A stretch of DNA of 64,000 nt from Emergencia timonensis (GTDB lineage: Bacteria > Bacillota > Clostridia > Peptostreptococcales > Anaerovoracaceae): the NCBI RefSeq assembly GCF_900086585.1, contig NZ_FLKM01000008.1:1-64000 (forward strand), in the 5' to 3' direction. The notes beneath the pieces were generated by a model. It did not search any database. It was not told where the DNA came from and worked only from the letters and a program-made list of their open reading frames with translations. Positions 45,160 through 52,543 of the stretch are shown here, piece by piece. The first letter of the stretch is position 1. Each line of letters starts with the position of its first letter. The position numbers and the translations under genes were made by a program.

Positions 45160-45391
45160 ATTGTCACCTCCAAATTGATAAAAAAGACATCTTTCATATA
45201 TAATGCCTAAATGCATACGATAAATTCGCCAAACACTAATCGGACAAAATACCATACGACAAATGCCATACCAGCCATAGGCTGAGGCGTTTCAGCATAA
45301 ATTCTGTCACGCAGCTCGATGAACCTCTCGCTGGACAGAATGTCATGAAAACATTCTACTATGAACTCCTTAATTTTACAAGTTAATATTA

Positions 45392-45421
45392 GTATGAATA
45401 CACGTTTTAGTGGTGATAATA
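45392..45421 (+). promoter_or_regulatory. Sigma-F/G-like sporulation promoter of spoIIQ
   Basis: GTATG (45392-45396), 15-bp spacer, GGTGATAATA (45412-45421). The -10 matches the sigma-F consensus GGnnAnAnTR at every fixed position and the -35 matches GyATA at four of five. No sigma-A promoter is apparent. The ATG is 21 bp downstream. Confidence 0.7.
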
Positions 45422-45441
45422 GATGACAGGAGGTGAAGAAA

Positions 45442-46131
45442 ATGCGACAAGTTGAAAGAAAAAAAGGGAAAGACAAGGTTGCCGCTGTTTTGATGCTTTG
45501 CTTCTGTCTCATAGCTCTGACATCTATTTTCACAATAAAGGCTAGTATTAACAAAATCTCTAATAGTGCGAATGATGTGCCTGTTACGAAAAAGACCACC
45601 ACTGATCAGGATAAGGACGCAGATGATCAGAAGAAAGGACAGGAAAGTGATAAGTCAGAAGAAGCATCCGCTAGCGTACCCATTGTAGATAGTAATAAGC
45701 AGTCATCAAAATCGAATTCGTTCAAACTGCCTATCGATGCAGACAAAGGTAAGGTATCAAAGAAGTATTCTATGGACATGGTTATTTACAACTCGACTCT
45801 CGATCAGTACATGACCCACCCAGGTATGGATATCGAGGCTCCTCAGGGAACCAGTGTCAAAGCGATCGCAAACGGAACAATTACGGACATATATACAGAT
45901 GATGCCTATGGAATCACCATCGAGATCACTCACAGCAATGGCTATATCTCCAAATACAGCAATCTCTCCACAGATAAGCTGGCTGAAAAAGGCGATACGG
46001 TAAAACAAGGCCAAGTAATCAGCAATGTGGGTCAGACAGCGCTCTATGAATCCATGGAACCGACCCATCTGCATTTTGAACTGATGAAGAACGGTGATCT
46101 CTGCAATCCTGCTAAATTTATCAAGTATTAA
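45442..46131 (+). CDS. spoIIQ: M23 metallopeptidase, SpoIIQ-like
   Basis: 229 residues from ATG 45442 after AGGAGGTG; one membrane anchor (about 16-37), a Lys/Asp/Ser-rich linker (about 50-90), then a LytM/M23 domain with HPGMD, and HLHFE near the end. The HxxxD and HxH zinc motifs are intact, as in clostridial SpoIIQ (Bacillus SpoIIQ has lost a ligand). In spore formers it sits in the forespore membrane and links with SpoIIIAH in the engulfment channel. The sigma-F-like promoter supports this. Confidence 0.85.
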   Translation: MRQVERKKGKDKVAAVLMLCFCLIALTSIFTIKASINKISNSANDVPVTKKTTTDQDKDADDQKKGQESDKSEEASASVPIVDSNKQSSKSNSFKLPIDADKGKVSKKYSMDMVIYNSTLDQYMTHPGMDIEAPQGTSVKAIANGTITDIYTDDAYGITIEITHSNGYISKYSNLSTDKLAEKGDTVKQGQVISNVGQTALYESMEPTHLHFELMKNGDLCNPAKFIKY

Positions 46132-46143
46132 TTTCCCAAATAG

Positions 46144-46172
46144 TAAAGAGCCTGTATCAGGCTCTTATCTTT
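46144..46172. terminator. Hairpin shared by spoIIQ and trmB ends
   Basis: AAGAGCCTG (46146-46154) and CAGGCTCTT (46158-46166). The trmB stop codon (46157-46159) is in the loop and arm. Weak T-run (TATCTTTA) on the plus side. Confidence 0.65.
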
Positions 46173-46795
46173 ACATAATTGATATTCTTCCCCGTACTGG
46201 CGAATTTATCTTCGTACTCTGTGGTAATATTTGCATCTGCAAATTCTGATGCGTGAAGATCTCTTGATATTTCCAAAATTTTCAATCCGGCAGTCTCAAT
46301 TTGATCTAAGGTAAAATCAAATAAACTTTCATTGTCAGTCTTGAATTGGATTGCTCCCCCTTCACGTATCACGTCACAATACTGTAAAAGGCGTTTACCA
46401 TAGGTCAGCCTGCGTTTTGCATGGCGGTCCTTTGGCCACGGATCGCTGAAATTTAAGAAGATTCCTGCAAGTTCCCCTCGATCAAAGTAATCACGGATAT
46501 CCTTAATATATTCCAAGAGAAATTTGATGTTGCTGGACTCCATTTCTGTCGCTTTTTCCAAAGCTCTGAGAACTACACTTTGATGTCCCTCTATAGCGAT
46601 AAAATTCCACTGGGGATATTTGGCCGCATATGTCGTAATAAACTGTCCCTTTCCACAGCCAATTTCTAAATAAATAGGGTGGTCATTGTTAAAAACCGTT
46701 TTCCATTTCCCCTTTAAATGTTGAGGATCGTTTATGGTAAGTGCGCTGAAATCATTTAGTCTTTCTTCTATGTTCTTTATTTTTCTCTGTCTCAT
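46157..46795 (-). CDS. trmB: tRNA (guanine46-N7)-methyltransferase
   Basis: 212 residues. SAM-binding motif LEIGCGKGQFITTYA, then FLNFSDPWPKDRHAKRRLTYG, the TrmB signature that holds the catalytic Asp and Lys. Methylates G46 in the variable loop of tRNAs. Last gene of the ecf operon, overlapping ecfT by 4 bp. Confidence 0.96.
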   Translation of the reverse strand: MRQRKIKNIEERLNDFSALTINDPQHLKGKWKTVFNNDHPIYLEIGCGKGQFITTYAAKYPQWNFIAIEGHQSVVLRALEKATEMESSNIKFLLEYIKDIRDYFDRGELAGIFLNFSDPWPKDRHAKRRLTYGKRLLQYCDVIREGGAIQFKTDNESLFDFTLDQIETAGLKILEISRDLHASEFADANITTEYEDKFASTGKNINYVKIRA

Positions 46796-47592
46796 AGGTA
46801 TATCCTCTCCAAAATAATCACCACTAAAAATACACCTAAAGTGATCATCGCAGCCACATCTCTACCGGCAAACTTCATCTCGTGCATTCTGGTCCGTCCT
46901 TTTCCCCCGCGATAGCAGCGGGCTTCCATAGCCATAGCCAGATCCTGGGCAATACGAAATGCACTGACAAACAAAGGCACGAGAATGGGAATCAAGGATT
47001 TCGCTCTACTTAAGATGTTTCCACTTTCAAAATCTGCGCCCCTGGCTTGCTGAGCTTTCATAATTTTGTCCGTCTCCTCTAAAAGCGTAGGAATAAATCG
47101 GAGCGCAATAGACATCATCATGGCAATTTCGTGTGTGGGTACGCCGATACGATTCAAAGGCCTCAGCAGCCTTTCAATAGCATCGGTCAGGCTGATCGGC
47201 TTTGTCGTCAGTGTCAAGAGAGAAGAACCGATAATCAGAAGCACTAATCTTAAGCCCATAAACGCCGCAGTGTAAAGCCCTTCTACTGTGATTTTCAAAA
47301 AGCCCCATTGCCAGATGATTCTGCCGTCCACCATAAAGATATTGAGACAAAAAGTAAAAATGATGATTAAAAGGATTGGTTTCAATCCCCGCAGGATAAA
47401 GGCCGGCGGTACCTTTGACACGCCTACAATGATGGCCAGAGCTGCTCCGCAGAATGCAAATCCAATAAAGTCATGGACGATAAACAGCTCTGCGATAAAC
47501 AGAATGGTCCCTATAATTTTGATTCGTGGGTCCAATCGATGAATGACGGATTCCCCCGCATAATATTGTCCAAGTGTAATGTCTCTTATCAT
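46792..47592 (-). CDS. ecfT: ECF transporter transmembrane protein EcfT
   Basis: 266 residues with about six membrane helices and two ARG-containing coupling motifs (AQQARGADF near 184, and AMEARCYRG near 228), the A-R-G/S signatures by which EcfT contacts the ATPases. Substrate is set by separate S components, none of which is in this window. The ecfA2 stop overlaps its start by one base. Confidence 0.95.
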   Translation of the reverse strand: MIRDITLGQYYAGESVIHRLDPRIKIIGTILFIAELFIVHDFIGFAFCGAALAIIVGVSKVPPAFILRGLKPILLIIIFTFCLNIFMVDGRIIWQWGFLKITVEGLYTAAFMGLRLVLLIIGSSLLTLTTKPISLTDAIERLLRPLNRIGVPTHEIAMMMSIALRFIPTLLEETDKIMKAQQARGADFESGNILSRAKSLIPILVPLFVSAFRIAQDLAMAMEARCYRGGKGRTRMHEMKFAGRDVAAMITLGVFLVVIILERIYL

Positions 47593-48452
47593 TAAATCAT
47601 TTTCCTCTGCAGATAATTATATAATTCCTCTTCCGCCTCTTTGAGGGTCAGCACGTTTTCGTTGATGGAGATACCACCTGCTTTTAACTGATACATCAAA
47701 TTTGTAACAGGCGGCACATTGAGTCCGATAGACTCCAGACGCTGCTTTTGGGAAAAAACTTCCTGAGGCGTTCCCACCATAACCAGTTTGCCATTGTCAA
47801 GCACCATGACCTTGTCAGATAAACTGGCTACATCTGCCATATTATGTGAAACAAAGATGATGTTGTTGTTCTGGGCCCCATGTACTTCTTCAATCATTTC
47901 GAGGATATCCTGATGAGCGCCGGGGTCCAATCCAGCAGTCGGTTCGTCTAAAATCAAAACGTGAGGTTTCATGGCGATGACGCCTGCAATGGCTACTCTC
48001 CTCTTTTGCCCTCCCGAAAGGTCAAATGGAGAACGATCTTTAATGTCCTCGTAATCCAGTCCAACTAATTCCAGCGCTTCCTCTACTCTATCCGCTATTT
48101 CTGCTTCAGATAATCCCAGATTTTTCGGACCAAAGGCCACATCCTGCGCTACAGTTTCCTCAAATAACTGATATTCAGGATATTGGAATACCAGTCCCAC
48201 ACGCCGCCTGATCTCTTTTAAGGCGACGCCAGGTGCTGTAATATCTGTATTTCCTATCATAATCGTGCCGCTGTCAGGTTTTAAAAGACCGTTGAGATGC
48301 TGCAGCAATGTGGATTTTCCCGATCCTGTATGACCGATAACGCCTACAATTTCGCCGTCATATATATCAAAGTTAATATTGGAAAGTGCCAATTGCTCAT
48401 CTGGCATCCCTTTTGAATAAATATGTGATAAATTTCTTACTTGTATTGACAT
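47592..48452 (-). CDS. ecfA2: ECF transporter ATPase EcfA2
   Basis: 286 residues. Walker A GHTGSGKST, signature LSGGQKRRVAIAGVIA, Walker B VLILDEPTAGLDP and switch H in FVSHNMADVA. The FEETVAQDVAFGPKNLG Q-loop region is typical of EcfA. Overlaps ecfA1 by 16 bp. Confidence 0.95.
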   Translation of the reverse strand: MSIQVRNLSHIYSKGMPDEQLALSNINFDIYDGEIVGVIGHTGSGKSTLLQHLNGLLKPDSGTIMIGNTDITAPGVALKEIRRRVGLVFQYPEYQLFEETVAQDVAFGPKNLGLSEAEIADRVEEALELVGLDYEDIKDRSPFDLSGGQKRRVAIAGVIAMKPHVLILDEPTAGLDPGAHQDILEMIEEVHGAQNNNIIFVSHNMADVASLSDKVMVLDNGKLVMVGTPQEVFSQKQRLESIGLNVPPVTNLMYQLKAGGISINENVLTLKEAEEELYNYLQRKMI

Positions 48453-49276
48453 ACGAATGCTACCAATCCTTCGCTTGTGATTATATTCTGCGGAATTTTA
48501 ATGCCCCTCTTTCTCAGTCTTCCGGCGAGTTCTACAGCTAGAGGCACGTCCAGATTGGCTTCTTTGATTGTCTCACCCTTAGAAAACACTTCTGAAGGAG
48601 AACCATCGAGCAGGATAGTTCCTTCGTTCATAATGATGACACGTTCTGCACGTACCGCTTCATCCATAAAGTGGGTGATTAAAATCACGGTAATGCCTTC
48701 TTCATGGAGTTCGCTGATGATCTGCATAATCTCATCTCGACCTTTAGGATCCAGCATTGCTGTCGGTTCGTCAAAGATGATGCATTCTGGCTTCATGGCC
48801 ACAACGCCGGCAATCGCAATTCTCTGCTTCTGTCCGCCAGATAATAAATGAGGCGCCTTTTTCTTGTATTTACCCATATTGACAGATTCTAAAGCTTGAT
48901 CGACTCGCTTTCTGATTTCCTGAGGTTCAATTCCCAAGTTTTCAGGACCAAAGGCTACGTCATCTTCTACGATGGAAGAAACCAACTGGTTATCGGGATT
49001 TTGAAAGACCATTCCCGCCGTCTGCCGCACATCCCAAATATGATTGTCGTCTTTCGTGTCCCAGCTTTTCACATAAATAGTGCCTCCGCTGGGCAAAAGC
49101 AATCCGTTAAGATTCTTGGCCAAAGTAGACTTTCCCGAGCCGTTTTTGCCAATGATGGCAGTAAAACTTCCTTTTTCTATTTCCAAGGAAATCTTGTTAA
49201 TCGCTTTGATCGGAGTTTCCTCTTCTCCCTGGGTATATTCAAAAATTAAATTGTCAATTCTTATGATCTTTTCCAT
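48437..49276 (-). CDS. ecfA1: ECF transporter ATPase EcfA1
   Basis: 279 residues from ATG 49276 (MEKIIRIDNLIFEYTQG), eight bases after GGAG; an upstream GTG has no better site. Walker A GKNGSGKST, signature LSGGQKQRIAIAGVVA, Walker B IIFDEPTAMLDP, H in LITHFMDEAV. Pairs with EcfA2 to power vitamin/metal S-component uptake. In relatives this trio often follows rplQ; here it lies elsewhere behind array 2. Confidence 0.95.
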   Translation of the reverse strand: MEKIIRIDNLIFEYTQGEEETPIKAINKISLEIEKGSFTAIIGKNGSGKSTLAKNLNGLLLPSGGTIYVKSWDTKDDNHIWDVRQTAGMVFQNPDNQLVSSIVEDDVAFGPENLGIEPQEIRKRVDQALESVNMGKYKKKAPHLLSGGQKQRIAIAGVVAMKPECIIFDEPTAMLDPKGRDEIMQIISELHEEGITVILITHFMDEAVRAERVIIMNEGTILLDGSPSEVFSKGETIKEANLDVPLAVELAGRLRKRGIKIPQNIITSEGLVAFVCQYK

Positions 49277-49309
49277 ATGATTCACTCCATAGGATTTTTA
49301 TTCCTTGTT

Positions 49310-49750
49310 ATTATATCATCGCAAATTGCGTTTCAATGAACGCTTCCACTCGGCAACGCCGTCAAAATCGATGCGTTCATTATAACATGACGCTTCCTTT
49401 GAAATAATAATCAAACGTCATGTTTCAATGGTTCCTACCTTGCGATAAAATCGTAAGATCGCGGAACCATTATAACACAATTATTCCTTTGATTATACAA
49501 TTGCAAATTGTGTTTCAATGAACGTTTCCACTCGGCAACGCCGTCAAAATCGATGCGTTTATTATAACATGACGCTTCCTTTTAAATTATAATCAAACGT
49601 CATGTTTCAATGGTTCCTACCTTGCGATAAAATCGTAAGATCGCGGAACCATTATAACACAATTATTCCTTTGATTATACAATTGCAAATTGTGTTTCAA
49701 TGAACGTTTCCACTCGGCAACGCCGTCAAAATCGATGCGTTCATTATACT
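49310..49750 (-). repeat. Array 2: five promoter-hairpin units (A-B-A-B-A) upstream of ecfA1
   Basis: Period 182 bp made of an A unit (92 bp) and a B unit (90 bp): A at 49331, 49513, 49695 (partial), B at 49423 and 49605. A stem AATGAACGC/GCGTTCATT; B stem AATGGTTCC/GGAACCATT. Second hairpins are ACATGACG/CGTCATGT and ACACAATT/AATTGTGT. On the minus strand each junction reads TGTTATAATG, an extended -10 element; one more (TGATATAAT, 49310-49315) lies nearest the gene. Same architecture as array 1. Confidence 0.9.
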
Positions 49751-49881
49751 ACAACACGGCTAAAGACGCAAATGAAAGCATCTCCAACTATTATTCCCGA
49801 AAATAATTAACAGTCGATTTTATTTTATCATCAGAATGTTGTTCTGTCATCCGGTAAATACTATAAAAGGAGGTGATAGAA

Positions 49882-50004
49882 ATGTATAACGATAAATTGG
49901 CAGAACTTTCTCCGGAGGATCTAAAAATTATCAGTGAGGCAGAGCATAAGCTTGCTGCAAAATGCGGCTGTGATGTAGCACTGATTGCGTACGACGTAAA
50001 ATAG
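49882..50004 (+). CDS. 40-residue acidic/helical small protein
   Basis: Starts MYNDKLAELSPEDLKIIS after the strong site AAAGGAGGTGATAGAA. The end reads CGCDVALIAYDVK. It resembles short clostridial proteins of unknown function, but I cannot name a family. It has its own terminator at 50017-50053. Confidence 0.75.
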   Translation: MYNDKLAELSPEDLKIISEAEHKLAAKCGCDVALIAYDVK

Positions 50005-50016
50005 CTCCTCAACAAA

Positions 50017-50053
50017 AAAATGCTGTCCAGTGCTTTATCTGGACAGCATTTTT
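50017..50053. terminator. Terminator of the 40-residue gene
   Basis: ATGCTGTCCAG and CTGGACAGCAT (11 bp) with T-run on the plus side, and A-run mirror for the convergent gene. Confidence 0.93.
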
Positions 50054-50116
50054 ATCATCAAAGAGAATGCTGTTTTAGGATACTGAGGCTGCAATACTGC
50101 AAAAACATCAGTGTTC

Positions 50117-50974
50117 TTATTTCGTTTTAAACCCTGATCCGACTACTTCATTGGACTCCATGATGATAATAAACGCTTCAGGATCGACTTCCTTCACCAC
50201 ATTTCTGATGCCGTACATCTGTTTCGTACTGCAGGCGCACATGACGACATCCTTTTCTTCTTCCGAATAGCTGCCTTCTGCTTTTAGGAAAGTGGAGCCT
50301 CTGCCCACGGTTTCGTCAATGCGGTCAGCCACATCGTGGGCATGATCTGTTACAATCAAGGCCATTTTGCCGGCAGAAATTCCATACATGACTTTATCCA
50401 CCATGATGGAAAGGATAAAGCTGATAATCATCCCATAAATCAGCCCTTCGATATTCTTTGATACGAAAACCGTTCCTGCAACAATCACCAGAGATTCCAT
50501 GGCAAACGAAATCTTGCCTAATGACAGGTGCGGGAAATACTCTTTGATCGACAACATGATGAAATCAGTGCCTCCAGTAGAGGAATCCCTCATATAAATC
50601 AAAGCATATCCTAAGCCTGATAGTACGCCTGTGCAAATAGCCGACAACATTAAATCTCCTTCATAGACTGGAAATCTTGGCGCAACCAGGTCCATAATTA
50701 CGGAAGTAATTACAATGGTCCGTATCGATCTGATAAAAAAATCTCTTCCTAATATTTTAAAACAGGCGATTGCAACTGGTATATTCAGCACAAAGGCCAC
50801 GGTACCGATAGGCATACCAAACAGGTGATACAGAATCAAACCGATCCCATTGAAGCCCACCATTGGAAACTCTGATGCCGCCGCAAAATTATAGGTTCCT
50901 ATGGCAATCAGGATTCCTCCAATGATATCCATTAGTATATCTATGCTGACTTTCTTTACATTTAAATTCTTCAT
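50117..50974 (-). CDS. YitT-family membrane protein (DUF161/DUF2179)
   Basis: 285 residues from ATG 50974 (MKNLNVKKVSIDILMDIIGG), preceded by GGGGGAG. Five or six membrane helices (about 10-205), including the YMRDSSTGGTDFI segment, then a cytoplasmic DUF2179 domain ending VDPEAFIIIMESNEVVGSG. Widely distributed in Firmicutes; function unknown. Confidence 0.92.
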   Translation of the reverse strand: MKNLNVKKVSIDILMDIIGGILIAIGTYNFAAASEFPMVGFNGIGLILYHLFGMPIGTVAFVLNIPVAIACFKILGRDFFIRSIRTIVITSVIMDLVAPRFPVYEGDLMLSAICTGVLSGLGYALIYMRDSSTGGTDFIMLSIKEYFPHLSLGKISFAMESLVIVAGTVFVSKNIEGLIYGMIISFILSIMVDKVMYGISAGKMALIVTDHAHDVADRIDETVGRGSTFLKAEGSYSEEEKDVVMCACSTKQMYGIRNVVKEVDPEAFIIIMESNEVVGSGFKTK

Positions 50975-51062
50975 ACAAATCTCCCCCTTTACACACAAAA
51001 CTGAAATTCTTCCTCAAAAAAACATCTGCTGACGCGCTTGGCATCTGCAAATGCTTTCATTT

Positions 51063-51092
51063 TAGTATATCGCAGTGGACAATCCTTTGTCA
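51063..51092 (-). promoter_or_regulatory. Promoter of the YitT gene
   Basis: TTGACA (51087-51092), 18-bp spacer, TATACT (51063-51068), 89 bp upstream of the ATG. Confidence 0.75.
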
Positions 51093-51153
51093 ACACCGCG
51101 GAAATAAGTCCCCCAATTCTGTGAATTCAAAGGGTTTGCTACTTTTCTCCTGT

Positions 51154-52266
51154 TCAAAAAACCGTAATCTGGTTCTTGCCGTTTTCCTTCGATTGATACA
51201 TGGCTTCATCTGCCTTCTGCAAAATCTTCTCGGCGTCCCATCCCTGCCGCAGCATGGCCAAACCGATACTGACGGTAATTTTTTGTTTTGAAAAACCATA
51301 TGTCTGCTGCTGAAATTTCTTTTGAATCTGTTCCAACAAAGAGTAATAGAATTCCAAGTTTCCCTCTGTAAACAGTATGGCAAATTCGTCTCCTCCAAAT
51401 CGTCCTGGAAGCTGATCCCTGCCACAGATTTCTTTGATCATTGCTGCCAGACACATTAGTACTTCGTCTCCTGCAGTATGCCCATAAGTATCATTTACGT
51501 ATTTAAAATCATCAATATCTAAAAAGGCCAGCGCCAGATTATCCAAACTGCCACGATCTATTGTGCGGCTCAAGCTGTTGCTAAAGGCTGTAGAGCCATA
51601 GATGCCCGTCTTCTGGTCATAGTTCAACAGCTCCTTCATTCGCAATTGCTCCTGATAACCTTCTGCCAGAGCGTCATTTTTCTCCTTTTGATAGTCTATG
51701 AGAATTTGAGAAAACTTATGGGCTGTTAAGAGAATGCTTAATGCGACAATAGATTCAGGAATTAAATAAGAGTCCTCACTTGTAGATAATAACACGTTGA
51801 CAAGTGAACTTACTGCAATACCGACAACACCGATAAAAGTGATGAAGCGCGTCATCTTCCGGTCGCTGAAGATAATTGTCACAAACACAGGTATTGTATA
51901 TACGGCCAAGGTTACTGCAAAGACATAATGTGTGCAGGATACTACGATGCAAAGCAAAGTCATGAGTACAATTGGGACATAGTTCAGAAGATGAGGATTA
52001 TCTTTATATCGTTCAATGCCGATAAACCCTATGGTCAAGAGCGTAATGTTGACAATGGTCGGTAAAATTAAAAATCTGGTAAGATATACTGGGATTGGCT
52101 GAAAGATTAAATCATGAGAACGCAGAAGAAAAAACATGACGATTTCAACTATAAATACTGCAATTACGCTGATAATGTCTGCTTTAAAAATTAAAGCGCG
52201 CCATTTGCGGTAAGTGTCCTGAAAGGCTTCTTCTTTATCTATCACGTCAGGTGATGCCCCTATCAT
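51154..52266 (-). CDS. Membrane-bound diguanylate cyclase (GGDEF)
   Basis: 370 residues from ATG 52266; the GTG five codons earlier overlaps the AGGAGAG site. About six membrane helices (30-200), then a GGDEF domain: LAFLDIDDFKYVNDTYGHTAGDE, active site GRFGGDEFAILF, and KQKITVSIGLA. The RxxD inhibitory site expected five residues before GGDEF is not canonical (GRDQ). Makes c-di-GMP from two GTP. A c-di-GMP riboswitch is present at 60.4 kb. No EAL domain. Confidence 0.94.
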   Translation of the reverse strand: MIGASPDVIDKEEAFQDTYRKWRALIFKADIISVIAVFIVEIVMFFLLRSHDLIFQPIPVYLTRFLILPTIVNITLLTIGFIGIERYKDNPHLLNYVPIVLMTLLCIVVSCTHYVFAVTLAVYTIPVFVTIIFSDRKMTRFITFIGVVGIAVSSLVNVLLSTSEDSYLIPESIVALSILLTAHKFSQILIDYQKEKNDALAEGYQEQLRMKELLNYDQKTGIYGSTAFSNSLSRTIDRGSLDNLALAFLDIDDFKYVNDTYGHTAGDEVLMCLAAMIKEICGRDQLPGRFGGDEFAILFTEGNLEFYYSLLEQIQKKFQQQTYGFSKQKITVSIGLAMLRQGWDAEKILQKADEAMYQSKENGKNQITVF

Positions 52267-52452
52267 AACGTCTCTCCTCACAATCTCAATTTTTATCTTG
52301 ATTATTCTACCACAATTTTTTTCTCTTGCATAGAAGAATACTTCGTTTTCTCTTTACCTCTGTCCAAATTGTATTCCAATCAGAACATAACCAGCGTTAT
52401 TGTATATATTATTGTATTTTTGGCAATATTTTGACAATTATCACCTGACTTA

Positions 52453-52481
52453 TTGACAGCCCAAATTGCATCTGTTACTTT
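52453..52481 (+). promoter_or_regulatory. Promoter of the M14 peptidase gene
   Basis: TTGACA (52453-52458), 17-bp spacer, TACTTT (52476-52481). A second TTGACA lies 18 bp upstream of the first. Confidence 0.65.
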
Positions 52482-52486
52482 AACAC

Positions 52487-52500
52487 TGTAAACGTTTACA
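52487..52500. promoter_or_regulatory. cre-like palindromic operator
   Basis: TGTAAACGTTTACA, a perfect 14-bp palindrome agreeing with the CcpA/LacI-family cre consensus TGWAANCGNTNWCA. It lies just downstream of the -10, so binding would repress the peptidase gene. No regulator is adjacent. Confidence 0.7.
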
Positions 52501-52543
52501 ATAACAAACCACATCTCACCGTTTAACAATTACGGAGGTAACC

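Noticed and set aside
45207..45602. 131-codon minus-strand frame overlapping spoIIQ
   Set aside because: Overlaps the sporulation promoter and spoIIQ on the other strand and lacks a binding site.
49310..49750. Integron attC or transposon ends
   Set aside because: No conserved core GTTRRRY sites, no integrase, no terminal inverted repeats or target duplications found by eye.
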